Source of the DNA: Senegalimassilia sp003474385
Lineage (GTDB): Bacteria; Actinomycetota; Coriobacteriia; Coriobacteriales; Eggerthellaceae
NCBI RefSeq assembly: GCF_003474385.1
Contig: NZ_QUCY01000009.1
Span: 23,637 to 87,636, forward strand
Direction of reading: 5' to 3'
Length of the DNA: 64,000 nt
The notes under the pieces are model-generated. The model was not told the origin of the DNA. It saw nothing but the letters and a program-made list of their open reading frames with translations, and made no database searches. The translations under genes were made by a program, and so were the position numbers. Each line of letters starts with the position of its first letter. Position 1 is the first letter of the stretch. Of the stretch, positions 26,348 through 34,226 are shown piece after piece.

Positions 26348-27463
26348 CTATCGCGCTGCATGAGGGCCTTTCTCCGTTACGTACGACCGCGCCTCTATCA
26401 GCCTCCTGTAGCCCTCGCCGCCCTCGTTTCCGCGACGCTGCAGGGTCGAGAGCCTCCGATCGAAATCGTCCAGATTCTTCACGTTGAACTTCGCGCACGT
26501 TTCCAGCACGGCGGAGAGCCTTGACAGGTCGGCGAGGTCGTTTAGCGCCACTGCGCTTGCAGCTCTCTGGCGAATCTGTGAAGCAGTGCGGGCTTCGGGG
26601 ATGTACGCCCCTTGGCGCTCGAAGCGGTTGCGCAGCATCTGTTTCCCGTAGGTGAAGCCGAGACGCTCTCCTGACACGCGCTTGGTCGGATCGTCGGCCA
26701 GCGCGAATATCCAATCTTCGCGGCGCGCCTTCTCGGAGTTGTCCTCAATCGAGATGCCGAGCTTCGCGAGGGCAGTCCTGAACTCGCCTTCGGTTCTGCA
26801 GGTGTTCTTAGCAAGGGCGACTCGCGCCCTGATATCTCCAACCCACGAATAGCCGCCTGAGCGCATGATCTCCCTTTCTGCGCGTCCGAAGTAAACTGCC
26901 TGGCGGCTTCTCGGCTCTAGCTTCCGCTCCTTGCTGCCCCGCTTCGGCATGACGTTGGAAAGACCCGACAACCCCATTTCCCGAGCCATGTCCTGAAGTT
27001 CTTGGTTGAGGGTCTCTGGCTTGCTTATGTGGCAGCGGTATCCGGTCTTGAGATTCGCGTTGTTGACGACGACGTGCGCATGCGGGATTCCCCTCTCGTT
27101 GTCGTCGTGGTAGACGATCGCCACCTCAAAGTCCTTGAAGTGTCTCTCTGTCCAAGCGCGGGATAGTCGGCGCAGCGCATTCAGGTCGATGCCGTCTTCG
27201 GGGTCGGGCGAGATGACGAAATGCTCGAACGTCCTGGCATCCAGGCCGCGCCAGGGGGTGTTCGTCCCGTAGGCTTCGCGCGTCCTGTCCATCTCGACGT
27301 CCCAATCAACGAAGATCGAATGCTCGCCAGGCGCTTCGCCGACCCATTCCTCCATGGGAAGATTCATCACGTCCCGTGCGAGCGCCCGGTTCCCCTTCTC
27401 AAGATATCGGCGTATGCCAGCCGTTCCTCCGTGCCCCGCTATGGCCTTCAGGATCGGCATCAT
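26348..27463 (-). CDS. relaxase (MobA/VirD2-type DNA nicking enzyme)
   Basis: A 371-residue relaxase that would nick oriT and pilot the transferred strand. The histidine triad region is clear: HFVISP and IPHAHVVVNN, separated by the helical segment LSRAWTERHFKDFEVAIVYH. The N-terminal part ILKAIAGHGGTAGIRRYL fits MOBP/MOBQ-type relaxases; the nicking Tyr is probably Tyr19 in RRYLEK. The C-terminal third is helical and basic. The ATGATG start overlaps the mobC stop, implying coupled translation. The exact MOB class needs a profile search. Confidence 0.88.
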   Translation of the reverse strand: MMPILKAIAGHGGTAGIRRYLEKGNRALARDVMNLPMEEWVGEAPGEHSIFVDWDVEMDRTREAYGTNTPWRGLDARTFEHFVISPDPEDGIDLNALRRLSRAWTERHFKDFEVAIVYHDDNERGIPHAHVVVNNANLKTGYRCHISKPETLNQELQDMAREMGLSGLSNVMPKRGSKERKLEPRSRQAVYFGRAEREIMRSGGYSWVGDIRARVALAKNTCRTEGEFRTALAKLGISIEDNSEKARREDWIFALADDPTKRVSGERLGFTYGKQMLRNRFERQGAYIPEARTASQIRQRAASAVALNDLADLSRLSAVLETCAKFNVKNLDDFDRRLSTLQRRGNEGGEGYRRLIEARSYVTEKGPHAAR

Positions 27464-27882
27464 CGGGCCTCGACGATCATCTTGTCCTGAAGCTTCGCGA
27501 TCTCGTAGACGATGCGCTCCGCATTGCGGTTCACGGTGGCGAGCTCGACCTCGATGCACTCTGCCTTCTCGTCCAACAGGCGCGAGTCGCTCTTCCCGTG
27601 AGCGATGTAATAGTTGATGGAGTTCATCGCATGCACCGCCTGGTTGTAGTGGTAGCCCCAGCGAGTGAGCTCGCGTGAGATGTCACGGATCGATTTCTTG
27701 TCCAGGACAATGCAGGGCGCGGATTCCTCGGTTACCTCATCGCAGACGATCGGAATGCGGATGAGGTAGCGAAGGTACATTGACTTGGAGAGCTCGGCCT
27801 TGCAGCAGCGCTTCACTAGTTTCTGGTAATCGTCTTCGGCAAGGCGGAAGCTCAGTGTCCGAACTTTGTTGGTTTTGCTCAT
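27460..27882 (-). CDS. MobC-like relaxosome accessory protein
   Basis: A 140-residue DNA-binding protein. Its N-terminus (RTLSFRLAEDDYQKLVKRC, residues 8-26) is a ribbon-helix-helix type pattern, and the core DISRELTRWGYHYNQAVHAMNSI matches the MobC family that helps the relaxase at oriT. The start ATG is preceded by CAGGAGGAAACG. A 570-base gene-free region rich in inverted repeats lies upstream, where oriT is expected. Confidence 0.85.
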   Translation of the reverse strand: MSKTNKVRTLSFRLAEDDYQKLVKRCCKAELSKSMYLRYLIRIPIVCDEVTEESAPCIVLDKKSIRDISRELTRWGYHYNQAVHAMNSINYYIAHGKSDSRLLDEKAECIEVELATVNRNAERIVYEIAKLQDKMIVEAR

Positions 27883-28307
27883 CGTTTCCTCCTGACGTGT
27901 TTGCTTTTCCCTAGGGGCGCGGGGGATCCCCCGCCAGCTTGTGCCCATTCGGCTCTGAGCCGGATGTCGCCAAGCTGCGCTCCCCGGGACTCACCGGAGC
28001 CGAGCCCGCAAACTGCTCGGCGACATAACCGTTCGAACGCCTCCCGGGGACAAGTTGCATGGCGCAAGGAATCGAAGATGTAATACGCCATGCGATACTT
28101 GCTGGATTCGGCGTCTAAGCGCCTATGACATCCAAGTTGGGTATTTATCCTGGGAATTGCATTCGGGGCGCTTAGCCGCCGTGCTGGAGGAAGGGCGTTG
28201 GGATTCATGTGCGAGCATGAAATCGCCTCGTTTCTTGCGTCTTCGCTGCACCTCCGAATGGTGGAATGAGATGCGGCTTGGTTTGTATTACATTCCCATT
28301 ATATACC
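27883..28307. other. probable oriT region upstream of mobC
   Basis: There is no credible gene. Inverted repeats are dense: GCGGGGGATCCCCCGC (27919-27934, perfect palindrome), CGGCTCTGAGCCG (27951-27963) and a CCCGGGGA-rich segment near 28043. Position directly before mobC-relaxase is where MOB-type elements keep oriT. The nic site cannot be fixed from sequence alone. Past about 28240 base composition drops. Confidence 0.5.
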
Positions 28308-28333
28308 AAAACCGTACAGATATGTACGGTTTT
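28308..28333. promoter_or_regulatory. 11-bp dyad containing GTAC-N6-GTAC
   Basis: AAAACCGTACA (28308-28318) and TGTACGGTTTT (28323-28333) form a perfect dyad. Its core GTAC-N6-GTAC (28314-28327) reappears before the XRE gene at 32147-32160. It could be an operator of that regulator or a hairpin end of the gene at 28451. Confidence 0.5.
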
Positions 28334-28450
28334 GCATGAGAGAAATTGTTTCGAAAGAAGAGCTAAGACGTTAAAACGTGAATCTCAAGTCCTTCGCACA
28401 TTCCTGAGAAGGAAGGAAAAGACAGCTGCGCGAGGTAAAACTTATTACGA

Positions 28451-29419
28451 CTATGAGATCTGCTTGCTCATATGATAGTTGGTCAGCGGAATCCCATTCC
28501 TGACAACTGTGTTTTTGCGGTCTGCTACGTATCCCGCACTTTCGAAAAATGATCTTGCGGTGATCGAAGAAAAAAGGGCTATAGACCGAGATCCGCGTTC
28601 GCTCGCAAGACGCTCCAGCTCCATTAGGATAATCTTACCTATACCTTGGCTTTGGCGATCCTTATGAACATAGAGCATGTCGACATTGCCCTTATTGTCA
28701 AGACTTCCGAATCCAATTAGGATTCCGCATTCTTTGATGCCAACCGTCTGTTGACCGGATAGTTTTCGGACGATTCCTTCACGATGCTCATCGCAGTGAG
28801 GAGCCCATGCGTCGAGTTGTTCTTGGGTGTAGTCGTGAATGTTGATCGTATGAACTGTGTCAAAGAAGAGCTTGGCTGCCCTAGTGAAGTCTTCGTTGAG
28901 CAAAGGTCCAATTTCGTAGCCTTCGGAATCGTAAGCCGCATCTATCAAATGGCAGTGGAGCCCTTGTTCGCGACATGTCGTCAGATTGCCTTCGTTCTCC
29001 TCGACGAGGGCATCGACGTCTATCTCATCTGATAGCCGATTCTCGATTACATTTGAGAAGTGCCGGATGTCATCAACGTGATTTTTCAAGTAATTGCTCG
29101 TCATGACAAGGCAGCAGAATTCGATTTCCGCAAGGTATTCGGACTCAAAGTCCGCTCTCCAATCGAAGGGGATGTAGCATCCTTCAACGATGAGATTCTG
29201 CTTGTTCTCGATGGCTGTCTTTATCATCTCGCTGACGATTCCCCATAGATAGGGAGTGAGCAGCTCGTCATCCTCGGGCGTCAGCTGCGTCTGACCGCTG
29301 CGAATGAGCCCCATTTTCAGCAAGTCGATCGAAAGCACGGGGTAGCGGTAGCGCTCCATTAGCTTCTGGGCCAAAAGCGTCTTGCCCGTGTGGCTTGCGC
29401 CCGTGATTAAGATGATCAT
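28451..29419 (-). CDS. fusion of a P-loop kinase-like domain and a GNAT acetyltransferase
   Basis: A 322-residue two-domain protein. Residues 1-190: an adenylate-kinase-like P-loop domain with Walker A GASHTGKT at residues 6-13 and the later NLIVEGCYIPFDW strand. Residues 205-322: a GNAT acetyltransferase with the acetyl-CoA loop VHKDRQSQGIGKIILMELER and the SARSFFESAGY-like end. Relatives of this pairing occur singly in gut bacteria; substrate is unknown, with a small-molecule resistance or tolerance role possible. I chose the ATG giving MIILITGASH, the usual start of the kinase fold. GC content is lower than its neighbours, suggesting separate acquisition. Confidence 0.75.
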   Translation of the reverse strand: MIILITGASHTGKTLLAQKLMERYRYPVLSIDLLKMGLIRSGQTQLTPEDDELLTPYLWGIVSEMIKTAIENKQNLIVEGCYIPFDWRADFESEYLAEIEFCCLVMTSNYLKNHVDDIRHFSNVIENRLSDEIDVDALVEENEGNLTTCREQGLHCHLIDAAYDSEGYEIGPLLNEDFTRAAKLFFDTVHTINIHDYTQEQLDAWAPHCDEHREGIVRKLSGQQTVGIKECGILIGFGSLDNKGNVDMLYVHKDRQSQGIGKIILMELERLASERGSRSIALFSSITARSFFESAGYVADRKNTVVRNGIPLTNYHMSKQIS

Positions 29420-29497
29420 CGTCTTCCGTTCCCTTTGAACCATCTGATAGAAAAATTGTAAGACAGCGTACCTGTAGAATAGGCAGGAAACGCTCTT

Positions 29498-29875
29498 CTA
29501 CCACCAGGCGTGGTAGAAGAGCTCGTCGCCGTCCTGGAGCGCATCGTAGACTTTGCGGATGATTTCGAGAGTGTCGTCAACATCCATGAAGTAGTCGTCA
29601 TCGTACTCGCTGCTCCCGAAGAAGAAGCCCTCCTGGCGCGGCAGCAGCACCGGTGCGCTCTCTGGGTTCGCCTTCACGAGCTGGCACGTGATCCCGAGCG
29701 ACATCAGCTGTTCGAAGCTCACGGGGTAGAGCTCGCAGTTCTCAAGCTCGCCGTAGGCAACGTTGCGCTCGAACCAGCCGTGGATGTGGTTGGCCTTGCG
29801 CCAGCAGGCGACCATTTCGTCTTGCTCGTTTTTCGCGGCGGCGCTGCGCTTCGTCAGATACATATCGAGTCCCAT
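29498..29875 (-). CDS. small ICE protein starting MGLDMYL, unknown function
   Basis: A 125-residue acidic soluble protein. The MGLDMYLTKR start and the pattern WRKANHIHGWFERNV recur in proteins of phages and mobile elements without known function. Start is the internal ATG with AGAAAGGATC upstream on the minus strand, a site shared with the gene at 30672-31040. Part of a four-gene block of similar small proteins. Confidence 0.7.
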   Translation of the reverse strand: MGLDMYLTKRSAAAKNEQDEMVACWRKANHIHGWFERNVAYGELENCELYPVSFEQLMSLGITCQLVKANPESAPVLLPRQEGFFFGSSEYDDDYFMDVDDTLEIIRKVYDALQDGDELFYHAWW

Positions 29876-29980
29876 GGTGGTGATCCTTTCTGATGGTTGG
29901 CGGATTGTTCCCCGAAGGCCGCCGAGCCCATCGGCCCGGCGACGCATGCGGGACTCCTCAAGAGGAGGAAAGGAGGTCGG

Positions 29981-30349
29981 CTATTCCTCCTCCGGGATAT
30001 CGCTGCAGGACATCACGTTGATGTGGTGCTTGATGAGCGCCCTGTCCGGGCTGATGAGGAGCAGGCCGATGTGGTCGAAGCGGATGGTGCAGGTGGCGTG
30101 GTCACGGCTGTCCTTCAGCCAGCTGATGGCGAACCCTTCGAGTGCCTCTTCGTTTACGTGCTCCGGCGGGAACGAGTCCGAGTCCCTGCGGGCTGCGACG
30201 GATACGAAAACGAGGGCGTCTTCGTCTTGCGCCACGATGCTTACGGGCGAGTCGATGTCGTCCTCCCAAGGCTGCTCGACGATCTCGTAGCCACGACGGT
30301 TAAGGTACGCTGCCGCTGCCTGGTTCGACTTCTCGATGAATTCTTTCAT
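29981..30349 (-). CDS. YraN/UPF0102-like small protein
   Basis: A 122-residue protein whose N-terminal half resembles the YraN family (AAAYLNRRGYEIVEQPWEDD, then DEDALVFVSVAARRD), a restriction-endonuclease-like fold of unknown cell role. The usual family acidic and Lys residues are only partly conserved (VAARRD where VEVKTR is common), so catalytic activity is doubtful. Start ATG has AGGAGGTCATC, a site shared with the gene at 31119-31781. Confidence 0.6.
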   Translation of the reverse strand: MKEFIEKSNQAAAAYLNRRGYEIVEQPWEDDIDSPVSIVAQDEDALVFVSVAARRDSDSFPPEHVNEEALEGFAISWLKDSRDHATCTIRFDHIGLLLISPDRALIKHHINVMSCSDIPEEE

Positions 30350-30671
30350 GATGACCTCCTGATTGTCTTAGGCTCGGCCCTTTGCCTTGCCTTGTGACAC
30401 GGGAGGCGCACGGGTTCGCGCGCTTTGCAAGGGGGAAAGCGAAGCGGCACGTCGAAGGCTGTTCTTCGCCGCACTAGTTTTCGCATTTGTTTTCGGAGGA
30501 TTGGGAGAATGCCTCTACCGAGAAAAGAAATGGGAAAAGTATCGCGGCCCTTGCCAAAGCCCTGAGCGGTTCCGTGCGAGCGTGCGTGTGATAAGGCAGG
30601 AAAGGGCGAGGCGCGCAGGAGGGCATCGGGGAAATCTCGATCGGGCCATGCACGCCTCACCAGCGATGCGC
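30350..30671. repeat. gene-free leader, diverged copy A
   Basis: No gene is credible. The stretch aligns by eye with 31782-32100: both begin GATGACCTCCT, then share a TGTGA or CGTGA segment, GGTTC, TGCAAGG with AAAGCG after it, and later GGTTCCGTGCGAG. It is upstream (minus strand) of the YraN-like gene as copy B is upstream of the 31119-31781 gene, pointing to an old duplication of leader plus genes. Confidence 0.5.
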
Positions 30672-31040
30672 TCACACGATTTCGATGGCGACCGACGGCT
30701 CGACATGCAGCGCGAGCTCGTCGTTGTTGCAAGACGTCCGGAATTCAATGTCGTCCCAGCTCTCGCCGATGCGGCAGAACTCGTAGGGAAGCCCGCACTC
30801 GTCGATCTCGCTGAGCGCGTCTGCGACATTGCTCACGTCGGCGAAAAGGCCCTCGTACCACTTGATGTAGTCCCAGCCGAAGACCACGCATCCGTCGCTT
30901 TCCTCGAAGAAATCCGGCTTGCGGCAAGAGCCCATGAGGGGAGATGTCCCCAAGCCCTCGCTGAGCGTATCCACGCGCTCGCACATCTGGTCGTAGCCCT
31001 CGCGGGTCGTGACTATCTTCACTTCGCTTCTGTATCCCAT
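30672..31040 (-). CDS. small ICE protein starting MGYRSEV, unknown function
   Basis: A 122-residue acidic protein. The MGYRSEVKIVTTREGYDQM start is found in many phage and mobile-element proteins of unknown function. The middle (CVVFGWDYIKWYEGLFADV) suggests a small alpha/beta fold. Start ATG preceded by AGAAAGGATCGCG. It sits 78 bases downstream of the next gene on the same strand. Confidence 0.72.
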   Translation of the reverse strand: MGYRSEVKIVTTREGYDQMCERVDTLSEGLGTSPLMGSCRKPDFFEESDGCVVFGWDYIKWYEGLFADVSNVADALSEIDECGLPYEFCRIGESWDDIEFRTSCNNDELALHVEPSVAIEIV

Positions 31041-31118
31041 GTTCGCGATCCTTTCTGGTGGTGTTGTATGCGGAGCGGCGGCTGCCAGCCCACGCAGGGC
31101 TGGCAGCGAAAAGGCCGG

Positions 31119-31781
31119 TCACTCGCGGGGAGCGATCCGGCAGGTGTCCGAGTCGATGTAGTTGTTGCCGTTCCAGGAGTAATCGCCGTCGTGCTCGTAG
31201 CGGTTCACGAAGGGAGCGCCCACAAGTCCCCTGGGCGCGTCGTCCGCGCCGGAGCCGACGACCTCGAAGAGCTCGTATCCGGATTCGTACTCGCGCATCC
31301 AGACCTTATCGCCCAAACGAACCTCGGACGTGGGGATCTCGGGCGCATCGAGGAAGTCGCCGAGCCTCAGGCCCTCGGGCATCGCCTCGTCGAAGGCGTG
31401 GAGCATCTCGTTGAACTTGTGCCAGTCCTCCTCTTCGGAAGGCTCGAAGGAGCGCATCCCGATGGGGTTCCAGTCTGCGTCGTACTCCGTTCGCAGGTGG
31501 TCGGCGATGCGCCAGTCCTCGATGACGTAGACGCCGTTGTCTCCGGGATCCATCTGCCGATCCGTGGTGTAGGCACCGATGCCGAGGGACAAGGAGCCAC
31601 CGAAGAAGTTCCCCATCACCTGGCACATGCGCGCCCAGCCGTAGCAGTCCTGGCTCGGGGGACGGTAGCCTTGAAGCTCGCAGTACTTGAGAAGCGGTTC
31701 GACGGTATCCCGACCGCCGTTCCAGTGCAGGTACAGCCCGATCTTTCGCTCCTTCGTGGTGATGACTGCCCGATTTCCCAT
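31119..31781 (-). CDS. ICE protein starting MGNRAVITT, unknown function
   Basis: A 220-residue acidic soluble protein beginning MGNRAVITTKERKIGLYLHW, a signature of a family spread among conjugative elements and phages; function unknown to me. It contains NGGRDTVEPLLKYC and DNGVYVIEDW. Start ATG has AGGAGGTCATC upstream. First gene of the minus-strand block of small proteins, behind leader copy B. Confidence 0.72.
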   Translation of the reverse strand: MGNRAVITTKERKIGLYLHWNGGRDTVEPLLKYCELQGYRPPSQDCYGWARMCQVMGNFFGGSLSLGIGAYTTDRQMDPGDNGVYVIEDWRIADHLRTEYDADWNPIGMRSFEPSEEEDWHKFNEMLHAFDEAMPEGLRLGDFLDAPEIPTSEVRLGDKVWMREYESGYELFEVVGSGADDAPRGLVGAPFVNRYEHDGDYSWNGNNYIDSDTCRIAPRE

Positions 31782-32146
31782 GATGACCTCCTAATCTTTC
31801 GGCGGTCGCCCTGTGCCACCGCCTCGTGATCCGGGGTCGTGCGCGGGTTCCGCCTGCGGTGCAAGGAGTAAAGCGGGCTTCTTCGCAAAGGGCGCATGCC
31901 CGCAACCTGCACGAGAGGTTTGCGAAGGGAAATCTGCTTGTGCGGGTTTTGCGCAGGAAGGACGCGCCTTGCGGCGCACACGGCGGGTTCCGTGCGAGAG
32001 TGCCTGGATGAGAGGCGGGGCGGGGCGATCGTGCAAGGCGAGGAGGCATGGGAAGTAGGCTATCGAAAACGAGGAAGAAGGAGCGGGCAGCCATTATGGC
32101 GGTTCGGCGAGTGCTGGAGACGCGCTGCCTTTTGTGACAGCGTTCG
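31782..32146. repeat. gene-free leader, diverged copy B
   Basis: The second copy of the leader described for 30350-30671, with GATGACCTCCT at the gene-proximal end and GGTTCCGTGCGAG further out. Open frames on both strands here are Arg/Pro-rich shadows of high-GC sequence. The region separates the minus-strand block from the plus-strand XRE gene and must hold promoters for both. Confidence 0.5.
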
Positions 32147-32160
32147 GTACGGATTTGTAC
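32147..32160. promoter_or_regulatory. GTAC-N6-GTAC operator candidate before the XRE gene
   Basis: GTACGGATTTGTAC, with TACGATAAT (a -10-like box) overlapping its right arm, lies 38 bases before the XRE start. The same core occurs at 28314-28327. Binding by the XRE protein itself is the natural hypothesis. Confidence 0.5.
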
Positions 32161-32197
32161 GATAATGGGCAGATACGGCAAGACTTGAAGGGGACGG

Positions 32198-32620
32198 ATG
32201 CGCATGGCGACTGTCGGCGAGAACATAAGGAAGCACCGAAAGGCGCAGGGCCTGAGCATCGTGGGGCTCGCGGAGAAGGTCGGCATGACCGAGGGCGCGA
32301 TCCGCCACTACGAGAGCGGGATACGCACGCCCGGTGAAGAGCAGCTGAAGAAGATCGCCCGAGCCCTCGACGTGTCACCGAAGATGCTCGAAGACCATAA
32401 GATCGAGAGCGCCAGAGACTTGGTGGGAACACTACTCCAGCTCGAAGACGAGTTCGGGCTCGTCCCAGACATGTGCGACGGCGGCCTATGGATCGACCCG
32501 AAGGCGAAGAACGCCCAGAAGACGGATGCCGTGATAAAGGCCTGGGGTGCGATGCGCCACCGCCTCATCACGGGCGAGATCACCCAGGAGGAATACGATG
32601 CCTGGAAGATGAAGTTCTAG
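32198..32620 (+). CDS. XRE-family transcriptional regulator
   Basis: A 140-residue Cro/C1-type regulator: helix-turn-helix at residues 8-60 (IRKHRKAQGLSIVGLAEKVG, EGAIRHYESGIRTP) and a C-terminal region ending RHRLITGEITQEEYDAWKMKF. Start ATG has AAGGGG 5 bases upstream. The last 81 bases are repeated in diverged form at the far side of the defence island (42866-42946). It directly precedes the RES gene and could be its antitoxin-like partner, though it does not look like the classical Xre antitoxin of Xre-RES pairs. Confidence 0.85.
   Translation: MRMATVGENIRKHRKAQGLSIVGLAEKVGMTEGAIRHYESGIRTPGEEQLKKIARALDVSPKMLEDHKIESARDLVGTLLQLEDEFGLVPDMCDGGLWIDPKAKNAQKTDAVIKAWGAMRHRLITGEITQEEYDAWKMKF
32540..32620 (+). 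repeat. 3' end of xre, left copy of island-flanking repeat
   Basis: This 81-base segment matches 42866-42946 at 69 of 81 positions by hand count, with an unbroken 26-base identical run that begins at the GGCGAG codons. It marks the left edge of the accessory island. Confidence 0.7.
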
Positions 32621-32644
32621 ACGCAAAAGAATAAGGATATGAGC

Positions 32645-33120
32645 ATGAAATTGAATTGGCTTAATAACAGCGGCTTCATCACAAAAAAGCTTTACGCACC
32701 GTTTGCCGTTGAAAAAGACAGCGAGTACCTGCAGGATCTATCCAGCCGGTATGACATCCTTTTTAAACAGGCGCAAGGGGCTGGAGCAGATAAGAAGAGC
32801 ATCGACATAATAGATGAATACAGGGAGATGATTCTTGGGGCGCTTGAAAAATACTACGAGGCAGATATCGCGCAATGCAACGCAATAATAGAAGAGCTAA
32901 TCCAAGATATTGGCGATAACCCCCTTGCAGTCGATAAAGTAAATCGATCAAGGGCTTTCCCCGGAACGCTTGGCAGCGAGGTCCAATTCTTCAGGGGAAG
33001 GGTTGGTAATCCATCCTGTGCTTATTCGAAAAAGAGCATGCTTCATTTGCCGAAAAGCCAAAGGGCAAAAACCGGCAATTATAGGTTCAGTATTCCCGGC
33101 AATCCAAGCTTTTACCTTGC
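32645..33120 (+). pseudogene. RES-domain protein, 5' part, interrupted by insertion
   Basis: The N-terminal 158 residues of a protein whose RES domain begins near AFPGTLGSEVQFFRGRVGN and runs to SIPGNPSFYLA at the break. RES toxins of Xre-RES pairs degrade NAD+. The continuation lies at 37605-38247; joining base 33120 to 37605 restores the frame and the conserved run FYLANSSYGCWIE. The whole protein would have 372 residues. I take the second ATG (8 bases after AAGGA); the first is at 32639. The fragment now reads into the mobile element and stops after LAISLK, so the domain cannot be active. Confidence 0.82.
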
Positions 33121-33261
33121 TATTTCTTTGAAATGACTGACGCTGAAATCGCGGAGCTGATGAAGATACCGCGAAGCACAGTACGGTATCGACGGACAAG
33201 CTCTTTTGAACTGCTAAAAAGATTTTTGGAGGAACGCGCTGATGAATGGGAAGAATTTTAA
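33121..33261 (+). pseudogene. sigma-factor-like protein of Tn916 family, 3' fragment
   Basis: Encodes YFFEMTDAEIAELMKIPRST followed by VRYRRTSSFELLKRFLEERADEW, the region-4-like helix-turn-helix end of the small sigma-70-like protein that controls transfer genes in Tn916-type elements. It continues the frame of 37308-37604 when the insertion ends are joined, giving a normal protein of 145 residues. It overlaps the next gene by 20 bases, as in intact relatives. Alone it lacks a start; an internal ATG at 33133 could express only the DNA-binding end. Confidence 0.82.
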
Positions 33262-33490
33262 TGACGACGAGCGCGGCTTATTACCTTTCCCGGTCATTTT
33301 AGCCGCGACAAAGGGCGACCCCGACGCTATGAAAGTTGTCTTGCAGCATTATCAAAGCTACATAGCCCACCTGTCTATGCGGAAAATCCGCGATACAAGC
33401 GGTAACACCTTTTGGGGCATAGACGAGGATTTACGGGAACGGCTGCAAGCGAAGCTCATGCGGGCTATCCTTAATTTTAAGATCAATTAA
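33242..33490 (+). CDS. Tn916-type helix-turn-helix regulatory protein
   Basis: An 82-residue protein (FPVILAATKGDPDAMKVVLQ, HYQSYIAHLSMRKIRD, then RERLQAKLMRAILNFKI) of the small helix-turn-helix family that follows the sigma-like gene in Tn916 and related elements. It overlaps that gene's 3' end. It is intact and of normal length. Confidence 0.82.
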   Translation: MNGKNFNDDERGLLPFPVILAATKGDPDAMKVVLQHYQSYIAHLSMRKIRDTSGNTFWGIDEDLRERLQAKLMRAILNFKIN

Positions 33491-33933
33491 GCCATTGGCG
33501 CAAAGTATTCTCCCCTTTCTGCTTTGCGCGGCTTATTGGCTCTTGTCCTTGAACCTTGACAAAGAAAGCGGCGCAAGATAACGGCGGCGCAGCATAGGGC
33601 AGATCGGATACGTCCCTTTTGCGCCGAGCCACACGGCGGGTGCGCCATGACACTATCCCGGCGGGGTTTTCTTTTCCCCGCCGGGACAGCCGAGCGACCA
33701 ACACCACGCCGGGGAGCAAGTTTAGCAGCTTGCGGGCGACGACAGCGCAGAATATATAATGATACTCCCTTACCGCCACAGTCCGAGCGTTCAAAGCGTC
33801 GCAGGCAATGGGTAGGGCTGCATGAGAACCATGCAGGGGTGAAATTCCCGTGAGGTTACGCTATTAACCGTCCGATCACAGCCCCTTTTCACCATTAACC
33901 TTTTACCCATTTTTGAAAGGGGGATTTATAGAA
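33491..33933. other. gene-free region between HTH gene and xis with a strong hairpin
   Basis: Contains a perfect 11-bp stem (33656-33666 with 33676-33686, core CCCGGCGGGG) with an AT-rich loop, and a second structured part near 33810-33890 (CTGCATG and CATGCAG arms). No gene is supported. In related elements the xis-int transcript starts in this interval. Confidence 0.55.
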
Positions 33934-34137
33934 ATGAACAATGCTGATGTGCCTATTTGGGAAAAGTACACGCTTACCATTGAGGAAGCGTCAAAATATT
34001 TCCGCATTGGGGAAAACAAGCTGCGCAAACTTGCAGAGGAAAACCCCACGGCGGGCTGGATATTCCTAAACGGCAACCGTATTCAGATCAAGAGGAAACA
34101 GTTTGAAAAGATCATTGACACACTGGACGCGATTTAG
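33934..34137 (+). CDS. xis: excisionase (Xis) of Tn916 family
   Basis: A 67-residue protein, the size of Tn916 Xis, with the DNA-binding pattern YTLTIEEASKYFRIGENKLR and GWIFLNGNRIQIKRKQFEKI. Directs excision together with the integrase. Start ATG has GAAAGGGGG about 11 bases upstream; the gene is 89 bases before int. It is intact, so excision functions may still be available. Confidence 0.92.
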   Translation: MNNADVPIWEKYTLTIEEASKYFRIGENKLRKLAEENPTAGWIFLNGNRIQIKRKQFEKIIDTLDAI

Positions 34138-34226
34138 CGAAAAAGATAGTGAAAAAGAGCCTTGAATATGCTATAATAAATGTAGGCATATCAAGGCTCT
34201 TTCCGACACGGAAAGGAGCAAAAACA

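Noticed and set aside
33780..33900. FMN riboswitch suggested by a GGGTGAAATTCCC-like string
   Set aside because: The rest of the FMN consensus is missing and the next gene is xis.
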